NCBI GenBank assembly: GCA_034506175.1 | Contig: JAPDQB010000032.1 | Location: forward strand, 1 to 64,000 | Source of the DNA: a candidate division KSB1 bacterium | Lineage (GTDB): Bacteria; Zhuqueibacterota; Zhuqueibacteria; Zhuqueibacterales; Zhuqueibacteraceae | DNA length: 64,000 bases | Direction: 5' to 3' | Shown here: in pieces, positions 7,751 through 16,925 of the stretch | How the letters are laid out: each line of letters starts with the position of its first letter | Position numbering within the stretch: the stretch's first letter is position 1 | The notes under the pieces: model-generated | Database searches by the model: none | The model's input: only the letters and a program-made list of their open reading frames with translations | What the model was told of the DNA's origin: nothing | Program-made: the position numbers and the translations under genes

Positions 7751-9481
7751 TCACTTTTTTGTTTTTGCCGGTGGCTCTGATGTGACTGGCGGGATGCTCG
7801 CCACCGAAGTATGTTCATGCACGATCCTCCAACCTTCCGGCAAGCGCTGAAAGATCAGCGTAAACAGCCCGCGCGACATCAGCTGTGGCGTTGCGTTATT
7901 TTTTTCGGCTTTGGGGAAGAGTTTCCATTCGCCGAAAACTTTTGCCCACGCTTCGCCCATGAAATCAATTTGTTGCACGGCAAATTTGAGCTGCCCCATT
8001 TTCTCGATGGTGTCATAGCTTTTTTTGTAGCGCGCCAAGAGCATGTCCCAGCCGCGCATGACATCGCCGCCGGAGGCAAACACCGTGGAATCATTTTTCC
8101 AATAGCCCCGCATGTAGCGTTCGAGGTCGAAATCATTCCAGGCGCGCTCCTGCTGTTCCAAAACGGCGCGGATTTCGCGCTCATCGCGGCGATGCGGCCG
8201 CAGGCGGTTTTTCAATTCCTCGCGGCGATAAAGTTTGCCGGCGCGAATGATCATGCTGGGCTCACGCAAGACTTGAAGATTCGAGAGCGGGTTTTGATCG
8301 ACAACAACAATATCGGCGAACTTGCCGGCAGCCAGCTCGCCGAGACGATCCGACAGCCGCAGCGCGTGGCTGGCGTTGGTGGTGGCGGCTTCGAGGGCAA
8401 AGCGCGGCTCGAGACCGGCGGCGACCCAGCTTTCCAATTCGTCATGCAAACTCCGGCGATCATTCTTGTGAATGCCGTAATCAGAGCCGGCAAGAAGCGG
8501 CACTTGCAGATCGAACGCCAGGCGCAACATGCCGGTAAATTTTTTCGCCGTTTGTTCGGCCAATGCCGCTTGCCGCCCCGGCATCTCGGTTTGCAAAATC
8601 CACAGCTCGGTGGCCAGCGACGGCGTAAAGAAAACCGCGTTGCTCGCCAGGAATTGCATTTTGCTGCGCGCGGTTCTATCGAGCGGCACTTTTTCCCACG
8701 CCATCACATAAGCCGGAAACCATCGCTGCGCCAGCTCCTTGCGATCGCTGGCGCTGATATAATCCGTCACCAATCCGCTGACGCCTTCGAGCAAATCAAT
8801 TCGCGCTTTGGCGGCTTCTTGAAATGACGTGGCAACGAGATGGCCAACCGCCAGCAAGCCCTGGGCATGCGCTTCCTCAATCGCGGCTTTGGTCAAATCC
8901 GCCGGAACATTGGAATCGATTTTAATCGCGTCCACGCCGTCGATTTTGAGCTGGCGGATGGCGGTTTTCACTGCGTTGGCGTTTTTGACAATGAAACGTT
9001 GGGTGGCCGAATCCAATCCGGCGAGGCGGGCGCTGAACAGCGGGCTGCCGCAATGCAAAACGCGCGGGCCAATCCACGCTTGCGTTTGAGATCGTTTTTT
9101 TATATCTTTCAATGTTTCAAGGCGGCCGCCGAGATCGAAGACAGTGGTGACGCCGCCGGCGAGCAGCTCGACAAACTCTTGCTCGTCTTCCGGCCAGCGC
9201 ACATCGCGCAGCGCGAGGTGCACATGCGTGTCGATGAGGCCGGGCAAGGCCCACTGCCCGGTGCAGTCGACGACCAGCGCCTCGGCGGGCACGGTTCGAC
9301 CGGTGAACCGAATCGAGGTGATTTTTTCGCCCTGGATGAAAATGTCCTGCCCCCGCATTTCCGCGTTGCCGCCCAGCGCCACCAGCGAGAGATTTCGCAA
9401 CACCAGCGTTTTCTGTTCCTGTGCGAAAAGAGACGGATTGAAAAGCAAAAAAGAAAGGATGAGAAAAAGATAAGCAGGCAT
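7751..9481 (-). CDS. Exported amidohydrolase fused to an NTF2-like domain
   Basis: A 576-residue protein with a signal peptide (to about residue 20) and two parts. The amidohydrolase part starts with the usual small beta-sandwich, then PGLIDTHVHLAL (two metal-binding His), AGGVTTVFDLGG, GLLAVGHLV, LAGSDYGIHKNDRRSLHDEL, and ends with LGELAAGKFADIVVVDQNPL, which matches imidazolonepropionase/prolidase-type enzymes. After about residue 435 comes an SnoaL/DUF4440-type NTF2-like fold (VLEQQERAWNDFDLERYMRG, then GWRIVHEHTSV). The fusion suggests a binding pocket added to the enzyme. The chemistry is likely amide or cyclic-amide hydrolysis, but the substrate is unknown. It belongs to the same minus-strand hydrolase group as ggt. 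Confidence 0.82.
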   Translation of the reverse strand: MPAYLFLILSFLLFNPSLFAQEQKTLVLRNLSLVALGGNAEMRGQDIFIQGEKITSIRFTGRTVPAEALVVDCTGQWALPGLIDTHVHLALRDVRWPEDEQEFVELLAGGVTTVFDLGGRLETLKDIKKRSQTQAWIGPRVLHCGSPLFSARLAGLDSATQRFIVKNANAVKTAIRQLKIDGVDAIKIDSNVPADLTKAAIEEAHAQGLLAVGHLVATSFQEAAKARIDLLEGVSGLVTDYISASDRKELAQRWFPAYVMAWEKVPLDRTARSKMQFLASNAVFFTPSLATELWILQTEMPGRQAALAEQTAKKFTGMLRLAFDLQVPLLAGSDYGIHKNDRRSLHDELESWVAAGLEPRFALEAATTNASHALRLSDRLGELAAGKFADIVVVDQNPLSNLQVLREPSMIIRAGKLYRREELKNRLRPHRRDEREIRAVLEQQERAWNDFDLERYMRGYWKNDSTVFASGGDVMRGWDMLLARYKKSYDTIEKMGQLKFAVQQIDFMGEAWAKVFGEWKLFPKAEKNNATPQLMSRGLFTLIFQRLPEGWRIVHEHTSVASIPPVTSEPPAKTKK

Positions 9482-9640
9482 CAAAGTTCTTTCTTGGTTG
9501 TAACATCATTTTGGGTCCGGCACGCGCCGGCTCCGGCCTGCGTGGAGCTTTGGCTGGGCAGGCTTCAAATTAAAATATAACCGTGTCTGGCGCGAATTGC
9601 AACAAGAAATTTTTCAACCTTTGCCACGCTGAAACGTCTC

Positions 9641-10255
9641 ATGCAAAAAATGCGGACCGCGGAGCAGACAAACGCAACGCTTCAGCCAGGACTGACGGAA
9701 GCGGAGTTGATCGCCGGCTGCCGCGCCGGCAATCATCAGGCGCTCGCCGAGTTGGTCAAGCGTTATCATGGTGCGGTGCTGCGGGTTTGTGTCTCGCTGC
9801 TCGGCAGCCGCGATGTTGAAGATTTGGTTCAAGATATTTTCATCAAAATTTTGCGGCGGATCGACTCGTTTGAGGGCCGGGCGTCGCTGTTCACGTGGAT
9901 TTATGAAATCACCGCAAACCATTGCCGCGACGAATTGCGCCGGCGCAAATACCGCCGCTGGTTTTCGCTGCAAAGCCTGCCGGCAGAAACCGTCGAGCAG
10001 ATCAAGGCAAATGAGGCCTCGGCGAGCGATCAACTGGAGCGCGACGAATTGCACGGGCAACTGCGCCGGGCTTTAAATCAATTGGAACCCAAGTATCGTG
10101 AGCTGGTTGTGCTGCGCGATTTGGAAGGGTTGAGTTACGAGGAAATCGCCAAGCTCAACAAAATGGCGGTGAAGCTGGTGAAATCGCGCCTTTTTCAAGC
10201 GCGCAAAATTTTGACGTCAAAAATGAAAAAAATTGCGGAGGGTTATCATGAGTGA
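9641..10255 (+). CDS. ECF-type RNA polymerase sigma factor
   Basis: A 204-residue extracytoplasmic-function sigma factor. Region 2 covers about residues 25-95 (ELVKRYHGAVLRVC, then DVEDLVQDIFIKI and FTWIYEITANHCRDELRRR). Region 4 covers about 135-195 (LEPKYRELVVLRDLEGLSYEEIAKL with the DNA-recognition helix after it). Region 3 is absent, as expected. The stop codon overlaps the start of the anti-sigma gene (ATG 10248, TGA 10253-10255), which implies translational coupling. It opens a five-gene plus-strand run of exported or envelope products, so the regulon is probably envelope-related and may include its own operon. Confidence 0.92.
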   Translation: MQKMRTAEQTNATLQPGLTEAELIAGCRAGNHQALAELVKRYHGAVLRVCVSLLGSRDVEDLVQDIFIKILRRIDSFEGRASLFTWIYEITANHCRDELRRRKYRRWFSLQSLPAETVEQIKANEASASDQLERDELHGQLRRALNQLEPKYRELVVLRDLEGLSYEEIAKLNKMAVKLVKSRLFQARKILTSKMKKIAEGYHE

Positions 10256-10739
10256 ACCGGTCAACAGCGGGTCGCATGTGGATGAGGCGAGCCTGTGGCA
10301 ATGGCGTGACGGCGATTTGAGCGCAGCGCAGCGCGCCGACGTTCAAAATCATTTCGAGCATTGTGCCTGGTGCCGGCAGCGCGCCGAGGAGATTGAAGCC
10401 CTCTTTCAAAACATGCGGACGATGCATCATGCCGTGCAGCCGACGCTGGCGGAGCAAATGCGCTTGCGGCGCGCCCTCGAGAAACAATTTACTTTTGAGG
10501 ACATCCCCAACGTTTTGACCGACGCCAGCCGTCAACTCGTGCGCTGGTTGGCGCCGGCCGTGGCGATTTTAGCGGCGCTGTTCGTGTTTTGGCGGCAAGA
10601 GACCAACCAGACGACCGACGCGGTGATCAGCTTATTGCCTGAAACGCCGGAATCACAGCTTTTGCTCGCCGACAGTGACGAGCAATTGCAGCAGGCGATG
10701 TGGGAGCTGGCGTTGAATCTTGATGAAACGCAAAGGTAA
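10248..10739 (+). CDS. Zinc-finger transmembrane anti-sigma factor
   Basis: A 163-residue membrane protein that should hold the upstream ECF sigma factor inactive. The cytoplasmic N-terminus has the ZAS zinc motif H-x3-C-x2-C (HFEHCAWC) preceded by WQWRDGDLSAAQRADV. One membrane helix follows at about residues 96-114 (LAPAVAILAALFVFW). The periplasmic tail is only about 45 residues and ends with acidic, Gln-rich helices. The ATG at 10248 lies inside the sigma gene end, an 8-bp overlap typical of coupled sigma/anti-sigma pairs. The short tail suggests that signal sensing needs a partner, perhaps the Spy-like protein encoded 6 bp downstream. Confidence 0.9.
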   Translation: MSEPVNSGSHVDEASLWQWRDGDLSAAQRADVQNHFEHCAWCRQRAEEIEALFQNMRTMHHAVQPTLAEQMRLRRALEKQFTFEDIPNVLTDASRQLVRWLAPAVAILAALFVFWRQETNQTTDAVISLLPETPESQLLLADSDEQLQQAMWELALNLDETQR

Positions 10740-10745
10740 ATTTTA

Positions 10746-11171
10746 ATGAAAACCAAAATCTGGGTTGTTGCGGCTTTTGTACTGACGTTTGCGGCCGGGG
10801 TTCTCACCGGTGCGCTGGTGGTGCGGGAGTATGGGCAGCCGCCGGCGCCATCGCTGCGCCAGGAACATGAGCCGCGGCGGCCTCGCCCCACGCGCTGGGA
10901 AATTTTAAAATCCCAGCTCAATCTCAGCCAAACGCAAAGCCAGCAAGTCGCGGCAATCGTCAAACGGCACGAGGAACGGCTCCGCAAACAGTTCAGCCAG
11001 ATCCGGCCGATGTCGCATCAGATTATCAGGGAAATGACGGCGGAGATCGACAGCGTTTTGACGCCGGAGCAGCGGGTGAAATTTCGCGAAAACTTTGCAG
11101 AGCCGCCATTTTGGAAAAAGCCGCACCGCTCGCGCAAGGTGCCAAACGACAGCCTTCGTGAAAAATTTTAA
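10746..11171 (+). CDS. Spy/CpxP-like periplasmic protein
   Basis: A 141-residue protein anchored or exported by an N-terminal hydrophobic segment (residues 4-26). The mature part is all-helical and charged. It has LNLSQTQSQQVAAIVKRHEERL and SVLTPEQRVKFRENF, the repeated LTxxQ pattern of the Spy/CpxP and heavy-metal sensor family. In known systems such proteins act as periplasmic chaperones or as sensors that control a two-component or ECF response. Six bases separate it from the anti-sigma gene, so it probably is the periplasmic arm of this sigma system. The role is inferred from the family and position. Confidence 0.75.
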   Translation: MKTKIWVVAAFVLTFAAGVLTGALVVREYGQPPAPSLRQEHEPRRPRPTRWEILKSQLNLSQTQSQQVAAIVKRHEERLRKQFSQIRPMSHQIIREMTAEIDSVLTPEQRVKFRENFAEPPFWKKPHRSRKVPNDSLREKF

Positions 11172-11186
11172 AACACGGATATTTTA

Positions 11187-13838
11187 ATGCGCCTGCCTTT
11201 CAATCGAGCGTTCAGCTTCAAGAGAATTTTGTGGTTGCTGTGCAGTGCGGGTTTGATTGGATTGGCTTATTGGATATTCCAGCCATCATCGATCCCCACC
11301 ACAAGTTTTCTTTCAACCGCCAGTCGTTTTCAAGAGGAAAAAAAGTCCGCGGCCAAACGGTATCCTTCCGAATGGGCGTGGCTGCAGCGGACTTTTCCTC
11401 ATTTCAATGCCGACCCCACCGCGCACATTCAAGCCTTGCAACAAGCGCAGGCCATGCACCATCTGGCCAAAGCCCCGGCTTTCGCACCGAAATGGAAACT
11501 CGCCGGGCCGACGAACATCGGCGGGCGAGTTTCGGCCTTGGCTTTCAATCCCAAAGATTCTCGAATCGTTTACGCCGGTGCCGCAACCGGCGGCGTCTTC
11601 AAATCCGTTGACCGCGGCGTGACGTGGCAGCCGGTTTTTGATGAGCAAGCCGTGCTGCCGATCGGCGATATTGCCGTTGATCCCAACAATCCCAACGTCA
11701 TTTATGTTGGCACCGGCGAGGCGAATGGCGGCCACAACAATTTTCCCGGCGCCGGTATTTTCAAATCAACCGATGCCGGCGCCACTTGGACGTTGATTGG
11801 ATTAGAAACGACAACGTCCATCGGCCGCATCGTCATCGATCCTGCCAGCTCGAATCGCGTTTATGTCGCGGCCATCGGCTCGTATTTCGGCAACGGCGCT
11901 GATCGCGGCGTTTATCGCAGCCTGAACGCCGGACAAAGCTGGGAAAAAGTTTTGTTTGCGAATGATTCCACCGGCGCCATCGATCTCGTCATCGATCCGA
12001 AAAATCCTTCGACGCTTTTTGCGGCGATGTGGGAACGTGTTCGCCGGCCGACGCGCAGCCGCTTGTCCGGCATGTCGAGTGGAATTTATCACAGCACGAA
12101 CGGCGGCAACTCGTGGCAGCGTCTGGGCACAAGCCATGGCTTGCCGGCGCCGTCACCATCCACCGGCCGGATCGGTCTGGCGATTTGTGCGACAAAGCCG
12201 GAAAATCTTTACGCGCTTTACACGAACAACAACACTTACGGCGGGCTTTATCGCTCGCAAGACGGCGGCAAAACCTGGACGGCAACCGATCCCAACAATT
12301 TGCTGCGCACCGGCTTCGGCGGCTTCAGTTGGTATTTCGGCAACGTGCGCGTCAATCCCAATGATCCCGAGCAGGTTTTTGTTTTGGATGTCGCGCTGAT
12401 GGGTTCGTTCGACGGCGGCAAAACCTGGCCGATTTTTTACGGCTACGGCAGCAGCCAGCCGAGCTTGCACGTCGATCATCACGCGTTGATTTTCGATCCG
12501 GCGGATCCCAGATATATTATCAACGGTAACGACGGTGGCATCAACATTTCGCAGGATTTGGGCTATCGCTGGACAAAAGTCGCGGCACTGCCGGTCACGC
12601 AGTTTTATCATGTCACCATCGACGCCACAAGGCCGGAACGGCTTTACGGCGGCACGCAGGATAACGGCACGGTGCGCACGACGAACGGCCGGCTGGATAA
12701 CTGGAACGAGATTTACGGCGGGGATGGTTTTTACGTCATCGTCGATCCGGTTGATCCCAACATTATTTACGCCGAATCTCAAAACGGCGGCCTCGGCAAA
12801 TCGACGGATGGCGGTAATAGTTTTCGCAGCGCGCTCACTGGCATCAATTCGAGTGAGCCACGAAATTGGTCGACGCCGGTGGTGATGGATCCCAACAACC
12901 GCCATGTTTTGTATTACGGCACCAATCGCGTTTATCGCACGGTCAATGGTGCCGCTTTTTGGCAGCCGATCAGCGGCGACCTCACCGGCGGCAAACCCAA
13001 CGCCTCGTATCTGCTGGGCACGATTACGACGATTGCCGTGGCGCCGAGCAATTCTGCGGTGATTTACGCCGGCACCGATGACAGCCACGTTTGGGTGACG
13101 GCCGATACCGGCAAAATCTGGACGAAAATTTCGCAAGCGCTGCCCTATCGTTGGGTGACGCGCGTGGCGGTCGATCCGAAAAATGCCGACGTGGCCTACG
13201 TCACGTTCTCGGGCTTGAAATGGGATTCGCCGCAACCGCACGTTTTTCGCACGACGGATAGAGGCAAGACATGGCAGGACATCAGCAGCAATTTGCCGGA
13301 TGCGCCGGTGAACGTGATTGTCGTCGATCCGGCTTATTCGAATTTTTTGTACGTCGGCACGGATGTCGGCGCGTATCACTCGAGCAACTTTGGGCAAAGC
13401 TGGTCGGCGCTCGGCGAGGGCTTGCCGATGGTTTCGGTTTACGATATCGTCCTTCATCCCCAACTGCGCCGGCTCGTGGCCGGCACGCATGGCCGCTCGA
13501 TGTACACGCTCGACCTTTCAAGTCTCACCACGATTGAAGAACAAAATAACTTCGCCCGGTCGTCACCGATTCTCGCGCAAAATTATCCCAACCCATTCAA
13601 TCCCGAGACGACAATCGAATTCACTCTGCCTGCTGTTGCGCCGGTCACTTTGCGCATTTACAATTTGAACGGCCAGCTTATCCGCACTCTTCTCAACGAA
13701 TCCCGCCCGGCCGGACGCCATCCCGTGTCTTGGGATGGCCGCGATGACGCAGGTCGCGACGTCGCCAGCGGCGTCTACTTGTATCGCCTGCACGCCGGAC
13801 AGTTTATGCAGCAAAAAACGATGACATTGGCGCGATAA
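11187..13838 (+). CDS. Secreted sortilin/BNR-type beta-propeller with sorting domain
   Basis: An 883-residue exported protein. The N-terminal 25-35 residues are a signal/anchor. Residues of about 95-770 form one or two beta-propellers of VPS10/sialidase-like repeats. Asp-box-like turns recur (STDAGATW, SLNAGQSW, STNGGNSW, SQDGGKTW, TTDRGKTW), each paired with VDPxNPNxIYVGT-like strands. The last 90 residues hold NYPNPFNPETTIEFTLP and end in a short basic tail, the type A sorting domain. No sialidase catalytic set is obvious, so binding or structural roles fit better than glycosidase. It follows the Spy-like gene by 15 bp and probably belongs to the ECF sigma operon. Confidence 0.85.
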   Translation: MRLPFNRAFSFKRILWLLCSAGLIGLAYWIFQPSSIPTTSFLSTASRFQEEKKSAAKRYPSEWAWLQRTFPHFNADPTAHIQALQQAQAMHHLAKAPAFAPKWKLAGPTNIGGRVSALAFNPKDSRIVYAGAATGGVFKSVDRGVTWQPVFDEQAVLPIGDIAVDPNNPNVIYVGTGEANGGHNNFPGAGIFKSTDAGATWTLIGLETTTSIGRIVIDPASSNRVYVAAIGSYFGNGADRGVYRSLNAGQSWEKVLFANDSTGAIDLVIDPKNPSTLFAAMWERVRRPTRSRLSGMSSGIYHSTNGGNSWQRLGTSHGLPAPSPSTGRIGLAICATKPENLYALYTNNNTYGGLYRSQDGGKTWTATDPNNLLRTGFGGFSWYFGNVRVNPNDPEQVFVLDVALMGSFDGGKTWPIFYGYGSSQPSLHVDHHALIFDPADPRYIINGNDGGINISQDLGYRWTKVAALPVTQFYHVTIDATRPERLYGGTQDNGTVRTTNGRLDNWNEIYGGDGFYVIVDPVDPNIIYAESQNGGLGKSTDGGNSFRSALTGINSSEPRNWSTPVVMDPNNRHVLYYGTNRVYRTVNGAAFWQPISGDLTGGKPNASYLLGTITTIAVAPSNSAVIYAGTDDSHVWVTADTGKIWTKISQALPYRWVTRVAVDPKNADVAYVTFSGLKWDSPQPHVFRTTDRGKTWQDISSNLPDAPVNVIVVDPAYSNFLYVGTDVGAYHSSNFGQSWSALGEGLPMVSVYDIVLHPQLRRLVAGTHGRSMYTLDLSSLTTIEEQNNFARSSPILAQNYPNPFNPETTIEFTLPAVAPVTLRIYNLNGQLIRTLLNESRPAGRHPVSWDGRDDAGRDVASGVYLYRLHAGQFMQQKTMTLAR

Positions 13839-13857
13839 ACTCGCCAGGGAGCAAAAA

Positions 13858-14517
13858 ATGAACGCACGTTTTCTTGTCGGCCTGGTTTTATTTTTCATTT
13901 CCAACGCCGCTGCCGGTGACAAATTCGGCCTGGCGCTCAAAGCCGGACCGAATTTCTCCAACATGCGCGTCGAAGAAAAAAGCACCGGCCGCATCGTTAG
14001 CTCCGATATTGCCGCCGAGCCGGCTTTCATGTTGGAATTTGAACTGGTGATTTCAAAGCATGTCAGCTACATCGCCGGTTTTCAATTTCTCCGGCACGGC
14101 TACTCGGCGCGCGACATCGACAGCGTTTTTACCTTTCGCTACTTTCGCCGCACAACTTATTTGGGCATGCCAAACAAGCTGCGGGTATTTTTTCATCACG
14201 GCAGGCTGCAATCTTTCGCGTCGCTCGGCGTCAATGCCGAAAACCTGCTGTCCGCCCGCTATCGCAGAGAATATGATGATCCCATGATTCCGGGATATGA
14301 GCTCAACATCAAAGCGCTGTTCAACGAGCTGACGTTCACGCCGGAATTGGATGCCGGCCTGCGCCTGCCGCTGTGGGGATTTTATCTCACCGTGGAGGGC
14401 ACGTACGCTTTCGGAACGGAAAACGTGAACAATCCCGACATCGAAAATCTCGCCACTCACACGCGCCGCATCCGCGATTTTCGCTTTGCCATCGGCATTT
14501 CGCGTTATCTTTTTTAA
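13858..14517 (+). CDS. Outer-membrane beta-barrel protein (PorT-like)
   Basis: A 219-residue protein with a short signal peptide ending in SNAAAG. The mature part alternates hydrophobic and polar residues in about eight strands. It contains FGLALKAGPNFSNMRV near the N-terminus and ends with FRFAIGISRYLF, whose terminal Phe is typical of outer-membrane barrels inserted by BamA. It resembles outer-membrane beta-barrel domain proteins of the PorT family. It lies 19 bp after the propeller gene and may close the sigma-factor operon. A role in surface assembly or export of the propeller protein is possible but is only suggested by position. Confidence 0.75.
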   Translation: MNARFLVGLVLFFISNAAAGDKFGLALKAGPNFSNMRVEEKSTGRIVSSDIAAEPAFMLEFELVISKHVSYIAGFQFLRHGYSARDIDSVFTFRYFRRTTYLGMPNKLRVFFHHGRLQSFASLGVNAENLLSARYRREYDDPMIPGYELNIKALFNELTFTPELDAGLRLPLWGFYLTVEGTYAFGTENVNNPDIENLATHTRRIRDFRFAIGISRYLF

Positions 14518-14684
14518 TCGAACAAATTGCTTGCATTTCTGCAAAGAAAACATAAATTGGGAGAAACACCATCAGCTTTATCGCCAACAAAATAAACCCA
14601 AACGTGCTCGTGATTCATTCAAAACGCCGGTTGATTTTTCAAATCTTTTTTCGGAAAGCCTTGACCTTTGCGGAGAATCTTCGC

Positions 14685-15743
14685 GTGAGAAGTCGGGGCT
14701 TTTTACTTTTGCCGCTTATTGGCGCCTGGCTCGGCGCCGGCTGCGGCACCCAACAGCAGCACATCATCATTTACTCGCCGCACGGCAAGGAATTGCTCGA
14801 AGATTTCGCTTCCCGCTTCGAACAGGCGCATCCCGGGGTGAATGTCGAGTGGCTGGACATGGGCTCGCAACACGTGCTCGACCGTCTGCGCTCGGAAAAG
14901 GCCAATCCGCAAGCCGACCTCTGGTGGGGCGCACCCTCGCCATTGTTCATGCAAGCCGCAGCGGAAAACTTGCTCGAACCTTATCGCCCGAGCTGGGCCG
15001 GCGAGATCGAGGCCAGCCATCACGACCCGCAAGATCGCTGGTACGGCACCTATCTCACGCCGGAAGTGATCATGTTCAATTCGGAGAAACTTTCCAAAGA
15101 AAAGGCCCCGCAGGATTGGGACGAGCTGCTCGAACCGCCATGGCGCGGCCGCATTGCGATTCGCGAACCGCTGCCTTCGGGAACCATGCGTGCGATTTTT
15201 TTTGCGATGATCTATCGCTTCCATCGCGAGCAGGGTTCGCCGGCAGCCGGTTTTGCCTGGCTGCGCCGCCTCGACGCCAACACCAAAAGCTATCCTGGTG
15301 ATCAAGCGTTGTTTTATATCGCGCTGGCACGCGGTGAGGCCGATCTTTCCTTGTGGAATCTACCCGACGTACTCCTCCGCCGCGAGAAGGATAATTATCC
15401 GTTTGATTACATCGTTCCACGCAGCGGCACGCCGATGGTTCCGGAGGGTTTGGCGCTGGTGGCGCGCCAACAACCGGATCAAGCGCGCCGCGAGCTGGCA
15501 AAAAAATTTTATGAATTCGTCACCACGCCGGAATCGTTCATTCACGCGGCCCGACAATATTATCGCATCCCCACGCGCCGCGATTTGGACTTCTCGCAAA
15601 TTCGCCCGGAATTCAATCCGGCGCAATACCAGGCCATGCCGATGGATTGGCAGCTTTTTGCGGATAGCTCCAACGTGTGGATGCAATATTGGGATCAGAA
15701 CATTCGCCACAAAGGCCGTGCTTCAATTGCCAGTACTCAGTAA
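14685..15743 (+). CDS. ABC transporter substrate-binding lipoprotein (FbpA/ThiB-like)
   Basis: A 352-residue solute-binding protein of the class that takes up ferric iron, thiamine or phosphonates. The GTG at 14685 is chosen because GGAG lies nine bases upstream and it gives a proper lipoprotein signal with Cys20 (AWLGAGC). The longer ORF from 14604 would add 27 residues with no function. The two-lobed fold begins IIIYSPHGKELLEDFASRF and continues with ADLWWGAPSPLFMQAA, YGTYLTPEVIMFNSE and WRGRIAIREPLPSGT. Ligand cannot be fixed: the Tyr pair of strict iron-binding homologues was not verified. The last residues and stop codon coincide with a heptad repeat that fills the spacer to the ATPase gene. 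Confidence 0.85.
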   Translation: MRSRGFLLLPLIGAWLGAGCGTQQQHIIIYSPHGKELLEDFASRFEQAHPGVNVEWLDMGSQHVLDRLRSEKANPQADLWWGAPSPLFMQAAAENLLEPYRPSWAGEIEASHHDPQDRWYGTYLTPEVIMFNSEKLSKEKAPQDWDELLEPPWRGRIAIREPLPSGTMRAIFFAMIYRFHREQGSPAAGFAWLRRLDANTKSYPGDQALFYIALARGEADLSLWNLPDVLLRREKDNYPFDYIVPRSGTPMVPEGLALVARQQPDQARRELAKKFYEFVTTPESFIHAARQYYRIPTRRDLDFSQIRPEFNPAQYQAMPMDWQLFADSSNVWMQYWDQNIRHKGRASIASTQ

Positions 15744-15788
15744 CCAGTCATCAGTCTAATCAGCATCCAGCATCAAGCATCCAGTCTC
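15731..15788. repeat. Period-7 short tandem repeat filling a gene spacer
   Basis: Heptads CAGTACT, CAGTAAC, CAGTCAT and CAGTCTA run in phase from 15731 to 15758. After two extra bases CAGCATC, CAGCATC, AAGCATC and CAGTCTC run from 15761 to 15788. The array starts in the last codons of the upstream gene, supplies its TAA stop at 15741-15743, and ends at the base before the next ATG. It leaves no room for a Shine-Dalgarno site. Confidence 0.88.
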
Positions 15789-16880
15789 ATGGCCCGCGTT
15801 CGTTTTGAAAGCATCAAAAAATCTTTCGGGAACACGCCGGCGGTGCGCGATTTGTCGCTGGAAATTCGCGAAGGGGAATTTTTCAGCATTCTCGGACCGA
15901 GCGGCTGCGGCAAGACGACGACGCTGCGGATCGTCGCCGGTTTCGAGCCGCCGGATAGCGGGCGGATTTTTTTCGACAACGATGACGTCACCGCCCTCCC
16001 GCCGGAACGGCGCAACACCGGCATGGTGTTTCAAAACTACGCATTGTTTCCCCATCTTTCAGTTTTCGAGAATGTCGCCTTCGGCTTGCGCGCACGCAAA
16101 CGCCCCCAACAAGAAATTGAAGAACGTGTCGCTGCAGCGCTTGATTTGGTAGAAATGCGCGAGCTGCAAAATCGCCTCGTCCCCCAGCTTTCCGGCGGCC
16201 AGCAACAACGCGTGGCCCTGGCCCGCGCCATCGCCGTGCAGCCGAAAATTTTATTGCTCGACGAGCCGCTGTCCAACCTCGACGCGCAATTGCGCCGCTC
16301 GACGCGCAGCGAGCTGAAAAACTTGCAGCGCCGTTTGGGAATCACCACGATTTATGTGACGCACGATCAGGAAGAAGCCCTCGCCCTTTCAGATCGCATT
16401 CTCGTCATGCACCGCGGCGAGGCGCAGCAGATCGGCGCGCCCGAGGAAATCTATCACCAACCGGCGAATCTTTTTGTGATGAGTTTCATCGGCGCCAGCA
16501 ACACCTTGACCGGGAAAGTCGTTCAGGTCACCAACCATCAGATCACGATTGCCGGTGAAAGCTGGCAGCTCGCCTTGCCGATGCAATCGTCGTATGCAAT
16601 CGGAACGACTCTTCATCTGGCCTTTCGTCCGGAACATGCTCAACTGCAACTCAACCAGGCGCCGGAGCGCGGCGACCTCGGAACCCTCGCCGGCGAAATG
16701 AAATCCATCGAATTTGGCGGCAGCCATTGGCTGGTGCAATGCGCCATCGGCCAACAGCGCTGCTTCGTGCGCGTGCCCGCCGAAGAACTGAAAAACGCGG
16801 CGATTCAAAACTTGATGACTAGTCGAAAAATTCGCCTCTCCATCCTTCCCCAGCATCTCCGCCTATTTGCCGCCAATTAG
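15789..16880 (+). CDS. ABC transporter ATP-binding protein (FbpC/PotA-like)
   Basis: A 363-residue import ATPase. Walker A is GPSGCGKTTT (residues 36-44), the signature is LSGGQQQRVALARA, Walker B is ILLLDEPLSNLD, and the switch His is in IYVTHDQEEALALSD. The C-terminal 120 residues form a TOBE domain (HLAFRPEHAQL), as in iron, polyamine and sugar importers. It powers the import system with the binding protein just upstream and the double permease at 17638. The start ATG directly abuts the heptad repeat, with no visible ribosome-binding site. A MNT-HEPN gene is inserted between this gene and the permease. Confidence 0.93.
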   Translation: MARVRFESIKKSFGNTPAVRDLSLEIREGEFFSILGPSGCGKTTTLRIVAGFEPPDSGRIFFDNDDVTALPPERRNTGMVFQNYALFPHLSVFENVAFGLRARKRPQQEIEERVAAALDLVEMRELQNRLVPQLSGGQQQRVALARAIAVQPKILLLDEPLSNLDAQLRRSTRSELKNLQRRLGITTIYVTHDQEEALALSDRILVMHRGEAQQIGAPEEIYHQPANLFVMSFIGASNTLTGKVVQVTNHQITIAGESWQLALPMQSSYAIGTTLHLAFRPEHAQLQLNQAPERGDLGTLAGEMKSIEFGGSHWLVQCAIGQQRCFVRVPAEELKNAAIQNLMTSRKIRLSILPQHLRLFAAN

Positions 16881-16925
16881 TTTTTTGGCCTTGCTTCTCG
16901 GCTTTTTAGGTGATAAATTTATTCC

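Noticed and set aside
12153..13490. A 445-codon minus-strand frame over the propeller gene
   Set aside because: Antisense of the repeated Asp-box sequence; Arg/Ile-rich, with no domain.
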